Source: Prevotellaceae bacterium UBA4332
GTDB lineage: Bacteria > Bacteroidota > Bacteroidia > Bacteroidales > Bacteroidaceae
Length of the DNA stretch: 46,961 nt
Direction of reading: 5' to 3'
Assembly (NCBI GenBank): GCA_002394365.1
Contig: DGTQ01000013.1
Location: 1-46,961, forward strand
A model generated the notes under the pieces. The model ran no database searches and was not told the DNA's origin. It worked only from the letters and a program-made list of their open reading frames with translations. Below are positions 1-7,149 of this stretch, piece by piece (within the stretch, counting starts at the first letter, position 1; the number at the start of each line of letters is the position of its first letter). A program made the position numbers and the translations under genes.

Positions 1-20
1 TTGGTTCTACAAATTGGAAT

Positions 21-596
21 TTACTTGACCCTACATTTAATATTCATTTGGGTTAAATCAATTATCACGTTTTCACGCCGGTCTTTTAAGGAATTAAGAA
101 ATGGCATAATGTCATCGCCATAGCTTCTTTCACTTATAAAGGTAAGCTGCAAAGCCTTCTTTCCATGACTTGTTACCTGCTTATAGTGATGAACATCATG
201 CTCAACTATTTTCACCAAACCGTCCTCGGTTTCCGATACTAAGAAGTCCAAAATATATTCATCGCCATTCTCAAAAATGTTATAATTACAAATCTTGTCG
301 TACATTTCTCTTTTGTCAAGTTCTGCCGCTTTGCTTTGCACTGCAATCAGAGGGGTTAGCTCTTCTGAGAAATGTAGAGATACTGTAAACATCTGACTGT
401 AGTTGTCAAAAGCCTCACCTTTTGGCAACCATTCCTGAATGTAATAATAGTCTGTTGGATGAGAGCTCCATGCCAAACTATATTTCTGTTTCCCAAACTT
501 TATCGTCTTACCCACATTAAGGTAATCAATGGTTTCTTGCGAAAATATTGCTAAGCACGAAATTAATACTATTAGGGTTACTGATATTCTTTTCAT
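21..596 (-). CDS. hypothetical secreted protein, 191 aa
   Basis: I do not recognise a family. The N-terminus is a clear signal peptide (MKRIS, then a hydrophobic run ending near SLAIFSQ at about residue 20), so the protein is probably exported to the periplasm or outer membrane. The mature part is polar with alternating hydrophobic residues and no Cys or known catalytic motif. The gene is complete: the stop lies at the left edge of the window and the ATG is followed directly by the signal sequence. It is a monocistronic minus-strand gene, separated from manC by about 600 bases of repeat-rich spacer. The function is unknown. Confidence 0.7.
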   Translation of the reverse strand: MKRISVTLIVLISCLAIFSQETIDYLNVGKTIKFGKQKYSLAWSSHPTDYYYIQEWLPKGEAFDNYSQMFTVSLHFSEELTPLIAVQSKAAELDKREMYDKICNYNIFENGDEYILDFLVSETEDGLVKIVEHDVHHYKQVTSHGKKALQLTFISERSYGDDIMPFLNSLKDRRENVIIDLTQMNIKCRVK

Positions 597-792
597 AAAT
601 ATTACTCAGTTAATTAAATTCCAATTTATCTGTTTCGCGACGAGTATGCCTATAATGTGCCGCAAGTTGAGCGGTGAGGCTTGGCTGGCTCGCGTATTGC
701 AAAAGTATGGCTTTTATTTGGAGCAGCCAAACTTTTTTGAAGAAAAAGAGATTAGGGGCGTTTCCTCTTGCAAAAATATTTTTAATTTGCAC

Positions 793-863
793 TTTTTACC
801 GTCACCATCACTTTTTAGACACATATTACTGAAATACAGGCTTTTAATATGGTGACGGTAAAA
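793..863. repeat. long hairpin, ACCGTCACCAT inverted repeat
   Basis: Positions 793-808 and 849-863 are perfect 15-base inverted complements (core TACCGTCACCAT / ATGGTGACGGTA) around a 40-base loop. CACCGTCAC is repeated twice more just downstream, so the motif occurs four times in about 95 bases. It could be a MITE-like remnant, or a terminator-like hairpin for the upstream gene, although no U-tract follows. Confidence 0.55.
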
Positions 864-977
864 CATTTCACCGTCACTCACCGTCACCTATCCCATACAC
901 CAGTCCTTTTGCTATGCGTTTTACTCTCTGCGAATGCTGGGCTTTCACGCAAGGGCGCCTTGCAGGAACATGTGGGT

Positions 978-1185
978 GCTAAGCCTCTCTATGCCATAGC
1001 TTTGCTTCTGCATTAAATTTGCTAGCAAATTTAATGAATTTACTAGTTAATTTGATGAATTTGCTAGCAAATTTGAAATGGAAGCAATGCAGCCTGCGAA
1101 AGAAGCTAAGCAATGGCACGCTGTTGCTTAGCAAGGAGATGCCCTTGCTAAGCAACCAGACGTGGTAACTAAGCAAGGGCAAACC
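978..1185. repeat. array of palindromic cores, 21-base period, 10 units
   Basis: Short palindrome-like cores start at 978, 999, 1021, 1042, 1063, 1084, 1105, 1126, 1147 and 1168. The spacing is 21 bases throughout, with one step of 22. The cores are variants of GCTAAGC, GCTTAGC, GCTTTGC, GCTAGCAAA and ACTAGTTAA; the bases between cores differ from unit to unit. The unit around 1021 is embedded in a 24-base perfect palindrome (1012-1035). No cas gene is present and the spacers are only about 12-14 bases, so this is not a CRISPR array. Confidence 0.75.
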
Positions 1186-1213
1186 TTATTCTTTATTCTT
1201 TATACTTTATACT

Positions 1214-2266
1214 TTATTCCTTACTGAACTCCTTGATGCGCTGTTCTTCGGAGAGTTTGCAGATGAGCAGTCTGCCGTCACGCTGGGCTACGATGTAGCC
1301 GTCGAGACCTTGTACGACGGTTTGCTTTCCTGCCTCGACATTGATGATGCAGTTGGTGGTGTCGAAGGTCTTTACGTTGTCGCTGATGATGCTGTTGCCG
1401 TTGGCGTCTCTCTTCGAGAGTGTCTGCAGGGAGCCCCATGTGCCGAGGTCGCTCCAGTTGAAGTCGGCTGGCAGAACGTATATTTCTTCTGCTTTCTCCA
1501 TGATGGCGTAATCGACGGAGATATTCTCGCAATCGCCATAGCGCTGGTTGATGACTTCCTGCTCGCGCTCTGTGCCATAGACATCGCTTATGGACTCGAA
1601 GATATTGTTGAGGGCTGGCTGATACATGCGGAAGGCATTGATGATGGTCTTGACATTCCAGATGAAGATGCCAGCGTTCCAGAAGTAGTTGTTGTGGCTT
1701 ATGTATTCCTTGGCTGTAGCAAGGTCGGGCTTCTCACGGAATTTCTCTACCTGAAAAATCTCCTTGTTGCGCAGGCTTTGCTGCGACATGTCTGCCTGTA
1801 TGTAGCCGTAGCCTGTCTCTGGGCGTGTGGGCTTCATGCCGAGGGTGACGATGCCGTCGGACTCTGCAGCGAAGTCGAGTGCTGCCTGAATGACGCGACG
1901 AAATTCTGGCACGTTCATCACTACGGCATCGCTGGGCGTAACGACGATGTTGGCTGCCTTGTCCTTGGCATTGATGCGATGACTGACGTATGCTATACAG
2001 GGGGCTGTATTGCGTCGGCAGGGTTCGCAGAGGATATTGCCCTGGGGAATGTCGGGCAGTTGCTCGTGTACTATCGCCTTATAGTCGGCATTGGTTACTA
2101 CCCATACGTTCTCGGGGGCGCAGAGGTCCTTGAAGCGGTCGTAGGTCAACTGTATCAGCGAGCGCCCTACTCCGAGTACGTCGATAAACTGCTTTGGACG
2201 GTCCTCAGTGCTCATAGGCCAAAAACGACTGCCTACTCCACCTGCCATTATTACTACGTGATTCAT
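1214..2266 (-). CDS. manC: mannose-1-phosphate guanylyltransferase
   Basis: Makes GDP-mannose from mannose 1-phosphate and GTP in the cytoplasm, feeding capsule, LPS and glycoprotein glycans. The nucleotidyltransferase signature is at the N-terminus (GGVGSRFWPMS, then RPKQF at about 24-28). EKFREKPD at about 154-161 and NYFWNAGIFIW at about 173-183 match the sugar-phosphate binding segments of the family. At 350 residues it has only the transferase domain; the C-terminal cupin isomerase domain of bifunctional ManC/AlgA proteins is absent. It lies 71 bases downstream of the sigma factor gene on the same strand and may share its transcript. Confidence 0.93.
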   Translation of the reverse strand: MNHVVIMAGGVGSRFWPMSTEDRPKQFIDVLGVGRSLIQLTYDRFKDLCAPENVWVVTNADYKAIVHEQLPDIPQGNILCEPCRRNTAPCIAYVSHRINAKDKAANIVVTPSDAVVMNVPEFRRVIQAALDFAAESDGIVTLGMKPTRPETGYGYIQADMSQQSLRNKEIFQVEKFREKPDLATAKEYISHNNYFWNAGIFIWNVKTIINAFRMYQPALNNIFESISDVYGTEREQEVINQRYGDCENISVDYAIMEKAEEIYVLPADFNWSDLGTWGSLQTLSKRDANGNSIISDNVKTFDTTNCIINVEAGKQTVVQGLDGYIVAQRDGRLLICKLSEEQRIKEFSKE

Positions 2267-2301
2267 ATAACTGTGAATTGTGAATTATGCTCCGAGCTTG
2301 C

Positions 2302-2331
2302 TCGCCTGAGCACCTACTGGAGCGCAAGAAC
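2302..2331. repeat. dispersed 29-base repeat, copy 1
   Basis: CGCCTGAGCACC, then (T/A)ACTGGAGCGC and AAGAAC, recurs in the opposite orientation at 32802-32830 with a single internal mismatch. Both copies lie between genes. There is no obvious palindrome or coding content. It is probably a fragment of an interspersed repeat family of this genome. Confidence 0.6.
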
Positions 2332-2337
2332 TGTGAA

Positions 2338-3210
2338 CTATCCAAGGTACTTTATGAGAATCTTGGCATTGCCGCTGTCGCGAAGCTTGGCGATAGACTT
2401 TTCGCGAATCTGGCGCACACGCTCGCGAGTGAGACCGAGCTCGTCGCCTATCTCCTCGAGGCCCTTCTCGTGGCAACCTATGCCGAAGCACTCGCGGATG
2501 ATGATTATCTCGCGGTCTTTCAGCACTCGGTTGAGGACGGCATTGAGCTCCTGAGCCATAGACTCGTGGTCCACAGCGCGGTCGGTGCGAGAGTCGTCGC
2601 CACTCGCCATAACGTCGAGCATGCAGTTTTCCTCGCCATCCTGGAAGGGGGCATCGATGCTCACGTGGTGGCCGTCTGCCATAAGGCTCTGCCCTATCTT
2701 CTCCTCCTCTATGTTGGTAGCCTCAGAGAGCTCGCCAATGCTGGGGTGGCGCTGGTTCTCCTGCTCAAACTTGTTTATCTCGTGGTTAATCTTGTTGAGC
2801 GAGCCTACCTGGTTCAAGGGGAGGCGCACGATACGGCTCTGCTCGGCTATAGCCTGCAGAATGCTCTGGCGAATCCACCATACGGCATAGGAAATAAACT
2901 TAAAGCCACGTGTCTCGTCAAACTTCTGCGCTGCCTTTATCAGTCCGATATTACCCTCGTCGATAAGGTCGGTAAGGGAGAGTCCCTGATGCTGATACTG
3001 CTTGGCAACAGAGACGACGAAGCGCAGATTGGCTGTAACGAGCTTGTCCTTAGCACGTTCTGCCTCGGGACCGCCCTTCTTGATTTTCTGCGCGAGTTCT
3101 ATCTCCTCGTCAATGGTTATCAACGGTGCACGACCAATTTCAACAAGGTACTTGTCGAGTGCCTCACTGGAACGATTGGTAATACTTTTCTGAATTTTTA
3201 GCTGTCTCAT
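2338..3210 (-). CDS. rpoD: primary RNA polymerase sigma factor (RpoD/SigA, sigma-70 group 1)
   Basis: Housekeeping sigma factor that directs RNA polymerase to the TTTG / TAnnTTTG promoters seen across this window. Region 1.2 is visible near the N-terminus (ALDKYLVEIGRAPLI, about 17-31). Region 2 includes FDETRGFKFISYAVWWIRQSI (about 97-117), which melts and reads the -7 box. Region 3 follows, and region 4.2 carries the helix-turn-helix LGLTRERVRQIREKSI (about 258-273). At 290 residues it matches Bacteroidota RpoD, which lacks region 1.1 and the non-conserved insert. Its own promoter is at 3293-3324. manC follows on the same strand. Confidence 0.95.
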   Translation of the reverse strand: MRQLKIQKSITNRSSEALDKYLVEIGRAPLITIDEEIELAQKIKKGGPEAERAKDKLVTANLRFVVSVAKQYQHQGLSLTDLIDEGNIGLIKAAQKFDETRGFKFISYAVWWIRQSILQAIAEQSRIVRLPLNQVGSLNKINHEINKFEQENQRHPSIGELSEATNIEEEKIGQSLMADGHHVSIDAPFQDGEENCMLDVMASGDDSRTDRAVDHESMAQELNAVLNRVLKDREIIIIRECFGIGCHEKGLEEIGDELGLTRERVRQIREKSIAKLRDSGNAKILIKYLG

Positions 3211-3292
3211 GTAAATGCCTCTTTCTTAATATACAAACACTTAACGCACGCATACGACTTATTATTGTACGCGCGAGGGGAAAAATATTTTG

Positions 3293-3324
3293 CAAAGATA
3301 GAAAGAAATTTTCACAATGCCAAA
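3293..3324 (-). promoter_or_regulatory. promoter of rpoD
   Basis: On the minus strand, TTTG (3324-3321) is followed after 20 bases by TATCTTTG (3300-3293), a full match to the Bacteroidota -33/-7 consensus. It predicts an 80-base leader. Confidence 0.7.
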
Positions 3325-3350
3325 CTTTTAACAAAAATAATGCTAAATCG

Positions 3351-3381
3351 TGCGTATTATGAACTAAAATTAGTACCTTTG
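3351..3381 (+). promoter_or_regulatory. promoter of the PIN-domain gene, very short leader
   Basis: TACCTTTG at 3374-3381 matches the -7 box; the -33 element is weak (TGCG near 3351). The ATG at 3390 follows the box by only 8 bases, so the transcript should be leaderless or nearly so. The next in-frame Met is more than 250 codons away, so a later start is not credible. Confidence 0.6.
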
Positions 3382-3389
3382 CACTTGAT

Positions 3390-5030
3390 ATGAGAACTAA
3401 AAAAACGACTACAGAGGAGCAGACGGTTGGTGCTGCTCCCGAAACGGAAAAGAAAACTAAAGCTAAAAGAGGCAGACCCTCAAAGAAGGCTAAGGCAGCC
3501 GAGGGCTCGAAACCTAAAGAGGAGATAAAGCCCACCGAGAACGTTAAGCCTGCCGAGACAAAGGCTGAAAACGAAACAAAGCCTGCCAAGACAGCAAAGA
3601 CGAAAAAGCCTGCAAAGGAGGAAAATTCTACAAAAACTGCTAAGGCAACTAAAACTGCCAAAACAGCCAAGACTCCAAAGACGGCGACAAAGACTACTAA
3701 GGCTACTAAGGCAGCCAAGACGACTAAAGCTACAAAAAAGGCTAAGGCTGAGGTAGCAGTAAAACCTCAAAACGAGGAGGAAATAACGGAGGTAGCAACG
3801 ACAAGCGCTACACCAGCAGAGCCCACGACGGAGGCACCAGCTGAAGCAGCGAAAGAGACTGCAAAGCCTAAGGCCAAAGCTAAGGCGAAGGCACAGGAGC
3901 CCAAGCCCGTAGTGGTGCCAGAACTGCCAAACGTGAGGATAGACAATTTTATCGACCTCACGCAAGCACCTAAGAGTGCCATAGTTCTGAACGACCAGCA
4001 GATACAGCTACTGACGCTGGAGGAGGCTGAGAAACGTTATGTATTCCTCAGGGATGCCGTCTGCCGAGTGCTGGACTACGACGTAGTGATAAGCGACACC
4101 AACATCTGGGTGGAACTGCTCGTTGGACACACCTCGAGCCACTCCGACCCGAGGGTGAACGCCCGACTGATGTTTGAGAGACAGTTGGAATTTCTCTCTC
4201 GCATAATGAAGCACAGGGGTGGAAGGTTTGTCATCATGGGTGAAACCTACGAGGAGATAGACCGTTTTGCTGCCCTGCAAGACCCTCCAAACCACAAGGA
4301 GGCAGACTTCACCGACAACATAGTGTGCCTTAATGCCGCCGCTCGACTGGCGAAGAGGCTTATCTTTGCCCAGCAGAGGGAGAACCGCATACGCATAGAG
4401 GGCATCAGCGCCGAAAGCCATCATGCCTCCTTTGCCGACCCCGCCATAGTGCGCAGAGTGGTAGAACTATTTGCCGAAGGCAAGAAGGTGCTCTTGCTGA
4501 CCAACGACTCAAGCGTAGCAATACGCTCTATGGGCTTGTGCGACGACCTGCAGCGCATCAATAACATCAGCGACGAGACGTGGGAACAGGACTATGCCCC
4601 ACTCCGCCCTATGGTGTTCACCTTTGACGACCTCAAACTGCTTGATGCCTACACCCGCCAGCTGTACTACATACAGATGGCAGCAGGCAAATCATGGACT
4701 GACGACATAGAACGCCTTCAGCCACGCAAGACGGTGGACGCTCTGGTACTCGATACGGAAGCCTTTCGCCCAGGAGACAAGCACAGAGGCGACAATCTGT
4801 TCATAGGTGTCGAACCCGAGAACGTAACTAAACAGGGAAAGCAAAAGCAGAAACAAAAGCAGGGCAAGAAGCAAAAGCAACAGGCTCAACAGCCACAGCA
4901 GCCACAGGAGCAAGAAGCTGAACAGGAGCCTGAGCCCCTACCCGATACCAACGACATAGACAACCTCATAAATGATGATAGCGACGACGACACCTTCATC
5001 GTAGTGGGGATAAGTGAGAAGGAACGTTAA
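3390..5030 (+). CDS. PIN-domain protein with Lys/Ala-rich, AT-hook N-terminus
   Basis: A 546-residue protein with three parts. Residues 1-175 are low-complexity Lys/Ala/Thr/Pro repeats resembling histone-H1-like tails and include an AT-hook (KRGRPSKK, about 26-33). Residues 200-430 look like a PIN-type nuclease fold: ISDTNIWVELL carries Asp236, acidic residues follow at MGETYEEID (about 283-291), Asp350, and LLTNDSS with Asp373, spaced as the metal-binding residues of PIN domains. Residues 470-546 are Lys/Gln-rich and then strongly acidic. There is no signal peptide, so it should be cytoplasmic or nucleoid-bound. The nuclease role is inferred from motifs; the substrate is unknown. It has no antitoxin neighbour, so it is not a typical VapC toxin. 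Confidence 0.75.
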   Translation: MRTKKTTTEEQTVGAAPETEKKTKAKRGRPSKKAKAAEGSKPKEEIKPTENVKPAETKAENETKPAKTAKTKKPAKEENSTKTAKATKTAKTAKTPKTATKTTKATKAAKTTKATKKAKAEVAVKPQNEEEITEVATTSATPAEPTTEAPAEAAKETAKPKAKAKAKAQEPKPVVVPELPNVRIDNFIDLTQAPKSAIVLNDQQIQLLTLEEAEKRYVFLRDAVCRVLDYDVVISDTNIWVELLVGHTSSHSDPRVNARLMFERQLEFLSRIMKHRGGRFVIMGETYEEIDRFAALQDPPNHKEADFTDNIVCLNAAARLAKRLIFAQQRENRIRIEGISAESHHASFADPAIVRRVVELFAEGKKVLLLTNDSSVAIRSMGLCDDLQRINNISDETWEQDYAPLRPMVFTFDDLKLLDAYTRQLYYIQMAAGKSWTDDIERLQPRKTVDALVLDTEAFRPGDKHRGDNLFIGVEPENVTKQGKQKQKQKQGKKQKQQAQQPQQPQEQEAEQEPEPLPDTNDIDNLINDDSDDDTFIVVGISEKER

Positions 5031-5090
5031 CGGGAACAGGCCTCCTACGAAAACGAAACGCACCAAAAGGTGCTACGGATACAAAAAGCG

Positions 5091-5124
5091 AAAAGGGAAT
5101 ACTTATTACTAAGTATTCCCTTTT
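5091..5124. terminator. bidirectional terminator
   Basis: AAAAGGGAATACTTA, loop TTAC, then TAAGTATTCCCTTTT: a perfect long stem flanked by A and T runs. It can stop both the PIN-gene transcript from the left and the tRNA-Asp transcript from the right. Confidence 0.85.
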
Positions 5125-5125
5125 G

Positions 5126-5199
5126 CGGTGCGTACGGGACTCGGACCCGTGACCTCCAGCGTGACAGGCTGGCATTCTAACCAACTGAACTAACGCACC
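5126..5199 (-). tRNA. tRNA-Asp(GTC), copy 2
   Basis: Cloverleaf read on the minus strand: acceptor GGTGCGT/ACGCACC, D-arm GTTC/GAAT, anticodon stem CCAGC/GCTGG with loop CTGTCAC (anticodon GTC), T-arm ACGGG/CCCGT with TCCGAGT loop, discriminator G. CCA is not encoded. The sequence is identical to the copy at 5219-5292, 19 bases upstream on the transcript. Confidence 0.95.
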
Positions 5200-5218
5200 C
5201 AAAAATGGTTGTTGGTAG

Positions 5219-5292
5219 CGGTGCGTACGGGACTCGGACCCGTGACCTCCAGCGTGACAGGCTGGCATTCTAACCAACTGAACTAACGCACC
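5219..5292 (-). tRNA. tRNA-Asp(GTC), copy 1
   Basis: Same cloverleaf and anticodon as the copy at 5126-5199, base for base. It is the promoter-proximal member of the pair; a TACCTTTG box (5318-5311) lies 18 bases upstream on the minus strand. The two genes form one short transcript ending at the 5091-5124 terminator. Confidence 0.95.
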
Positions 5293-5310
5293 GTTTTGCG
5301 AATTGCGGTG

Positions 5311-5318
5311 CAAAGGTA
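5311..5318 (-). promoter_or_regulatory. -7 box of the tRNA-Asp pair
   Basis: TACCTTTG on the minus strand, 18 bases before the mature tRNA. No clear -33 element is seen. Confidence 0.55.
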
Positions 5319-5569
5319 GTAAAATAAATTAAGAATGAAGAACGAAGAAAGAAGAATTTATTTCGTTTTAGCGTTTATTAACTAAATGCTCTTAGCAGAG
5401 AACCTCGCAAAATGCTCTTGACAGAGAGCTTTGCTAAAAGCAGAGAGCCTCACTTAAAGCATTGACACAGGAGAGTTTCACGACCTGTTTCTAATTAGAA
5501 ATTAGTAATGAGTAATTAGTAATTCTCCATTCTTCATTAAAAAGTGAGAGGAGGACAAAAAGAGGGATA
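5319..5569. other. intergenic spacer with imperfect palindromes and simple repeats
   Basis: No gene is seen. About 5388-5460 contains loosely repeated CTCTTAGCAGAG-like palindromes without a regular period. About 5490-5540 is a run of ATTAGTAATGAGTAATTAGTAATT-type simple repeats of a kind that recurs near 32680 and 32935. Confidence 0.5.
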
Positions 5570-5618
5570 CAAAAAGAATCCCGACGCCCCACCCTCTTGC
5601 AGGTGAAACATCGGGATT
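5570..5618 (-). terminator. terminator of the OmpA-family gene
   Basis: On the minus strand AATCCCGA (5611-5618 arm) pairs with TCGGGATT (5577-5584 arm), followed by a T-rich tract (plus-strand AAAAAG at 5571-5576). It sits 40 bases past the stop codon of the porin gene. Confidence 0.75.
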
Positions 5619-5657
5619 AAATATTGTCAGTTAGTTTTAAGCTATAGAAAAGACTGC

Positions 5658-6854
5658 TTACTTCTTCTCGAGCATGAGGATAGCACAACGGTTGAACTCG
5701 TATGTCTCGAAGAGCTGGTCTGTCTCGCCACAGCCCTGAGCGTCTATACGGTCAGCAGAAATACCAAACTTCTTCATGAGCACGTTCTTAACAGCATCAG
5801 CACGACGTATGCCGAGAGAGGTGTTATTGTCATGAGGACCTTCTGGAGAAGCGTAACCCTTAATCTGTACGCGATATGTTGGGTGGTTCTTCAGTATGTC
5901 AGCAGCTATCTGTACGTTCTGCATCTGTGCAGCAGAAATCTCAGCCTTGTTAACTGCATAGAATACTGCTGGGAGGTTTGGCTCCAGAACTGTTGCTACA
6001 GCTGGCTTAGCGTTGCACTCGTTGAGAGCATCCTGCAAATCCTTAACCTCCTTCTGGAGATTGTCAATTGTTACATTATTAACGCTGTCCTTCTCGCGGA
6101 GGTCGTTGACAGCCGCATTCAGCTCGTCAAGCTCCATTGGGTCACAAGCCTCGATGAGCATGAAGTTGTGTGCACCGTTAGAAGTCTTAAACTTATAAAC
6201 GAGACCAAGGTTGAGCTGGAGGAAAGAGTTGTTGATGTTGTACTTGACAATCTTGTTAGAGCGATCATCGTTCTCGTGGTCAACACCAGCTATACAATAG
6301 TTGATAGAAGGCTCAAGGTAGAGCTGCCACTCCTGGAACTTACCAAAGTTGTAAGCAAAGTCGAATGCCAGCTTGCTGTTGAGGGTATTCAACTTAGTAC
6401 CTGGTGCTGTTGGGTTGTTACCGAAGTTATGCCCCCAAGAGAAACCTGGAACGAAGAAAATCTCAAACTTGCGTGGCTCGCCGAGATACTTTGCGAAAGC
6501 ATTCATAAGGTTTACCTGTCCGAAGAAACCTACGTTAGAGTAGTGAACAGTGTTACCACCAGATAGGTTGTGACCACCATTTTGGTTAACATACTCACCG
6601 TGGCGGTTGTTGAAGAAGAGGTTACCCTCAATACCAAAACCGAAAATTGGAGAGAAGAACTTACCCAGACGCAGACCTACGTTCCAGTTTGTGTACTTGA
6701 AGATTGGGTTGTGAGTAGTACCTGAACCGATACCACCATTCAAACCAATGTAACAGTTGTCAAAGAATTTGTTACCATAAAAACCGCCCTCTTCCTGAGC
6801 GTTAGCTGTGAGCGCAGAAGCTACAACAACTAAAGTTAGTAAAAACTTTTTCAT
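5658..6854 (-). CDS. OmpA-family outer-membrane protein
   Basis: Outer-membrane anchor protein of 398 residues. Signal peptide MKKFLLTLVVVASALTANA, cleaved before QEE. Residues about 25-215 have the alternating aromatic and polar strands of an eight-stranded barrel (many YNF and GLG turns). About 225-275 is a short helical linker (LNAAVNDLREKDSVNNV), and about 285-398 is the OmpA C-terminal peptidoglycan-binding domain (YRVQIKGYASPEGPHDNN, then RRADAVKNVL and DRIDAQGCGE). It should tie the outer membrane to the cell wall. It is monocistronic, with a strong promoter at 6950-6981 and a terminator at 5570-5618, as expected for an abundant porin. Confidence 0.92.
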   Translation of the reverse strand: MKKFLLTLVVVASALTANAQEEGGFYGNKFFDNCYIGLNGGIGSGTTHNPIFKYTNWNVGLRLGKFFSPIFGFGIEGNLFFNNRHGEYVNQNGGHNLSGGNTVHYSNVGFFGQVNLMNAFAKYLGEPRKFEIFFVPGFSWGHNFGNNPTAPGTKLNTLNSKLAFDFAYNFGKFQEWQLYLEPSINYCIAGVDHENDDRSNKIVKYNINNSFLQLNLGLVYKFKTSNGAHNFMLIEACDPMELDELNAAVNDLREKDSVNNVTIDNLQKEVKDLQDALNECNAKPAVATVLEPNLPAVFYAVNKAEISAAQMQNVQIAADILKNHPTYRVQIKGYASPEGPHDNNTSLGIRRADAVKNVLMKKFGISADRIDAQGCGETDQLFETYEFNRCAILMLEKK

Positions 6855-6949
6855 GAAATGTAATTATCTATTATCTAAAATTTTATTCTTTGCAGTTCTT
6901 GCTGCGCTTGCGCAGCTAATTGTTTGTATCCCAAAAACAAAAATCGGTG

Positions 6950-6981
6950 CAAAGTTACAACTTTTTTTGCTAAGTTGCAAA
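6950..6981 (-). promoter_or_regulatory. promoter of the OmpA-family gene
   Basis: Minus-strand TTTGC (6981-6977) and TAACTTTG (6957-6950) with about 19 bases between: a near-perfect consensus. The leader is about 90 bases. Confidence 0.75.
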
Positions 6982-7149
6982 TAAAACTTAATTTTTTTAT
7001 ATAGAAATGTAAAAGAAAAATAGAAAAACAGAAAAGAAGAGGCAACCATTAGGCTGCCCCTTCCAAAACGAAATAAAACATGAAATGATTTTCTTTAACC
7101 CTATGTAGCCATTAAAGGCTACAATTATGAGAAATACCCGTTGAGAGTA

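Larger units (their letters stand above)
597..1213. other. repeat-rich intergenic spacer
   Basis: No convincing gene is seen here. The spacer holds a 15-base inverted repeat around 793-863, two direct copies of CACCGTCAC at about 869-887, a ten-unit array of palindromic cores with a 21-base period (978-1185), and a simple CTTTAT-rich repeat just before the manC stop (about 1189-1213). Open frames on either strand have no conserved features. Confidence 0.6.

Noticed and set aside
978..1185. Possible CRISPR array
   Set aside because: The period is 21 bases, the repeated cores are only 7-9 bases and change along the array, and no cas genes are in the window.
1310..3201. Long plus-strand open frames opposite manC and rpoD
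   Set aside because: They are antisense shadows of two well-supported genes and show no family features.
5388..5460. Fifth periodic palindrome array
   Set aside because: CTCTTAGCAGAG-like palindromes are present, but their spacings (about 26 and 14 bases) are irregular.
5832..6566. Long plus-strand frame opposite the OmpA-family gene
   Set aside because: Shadow of the porin gene; composition follows the complement of its codons.
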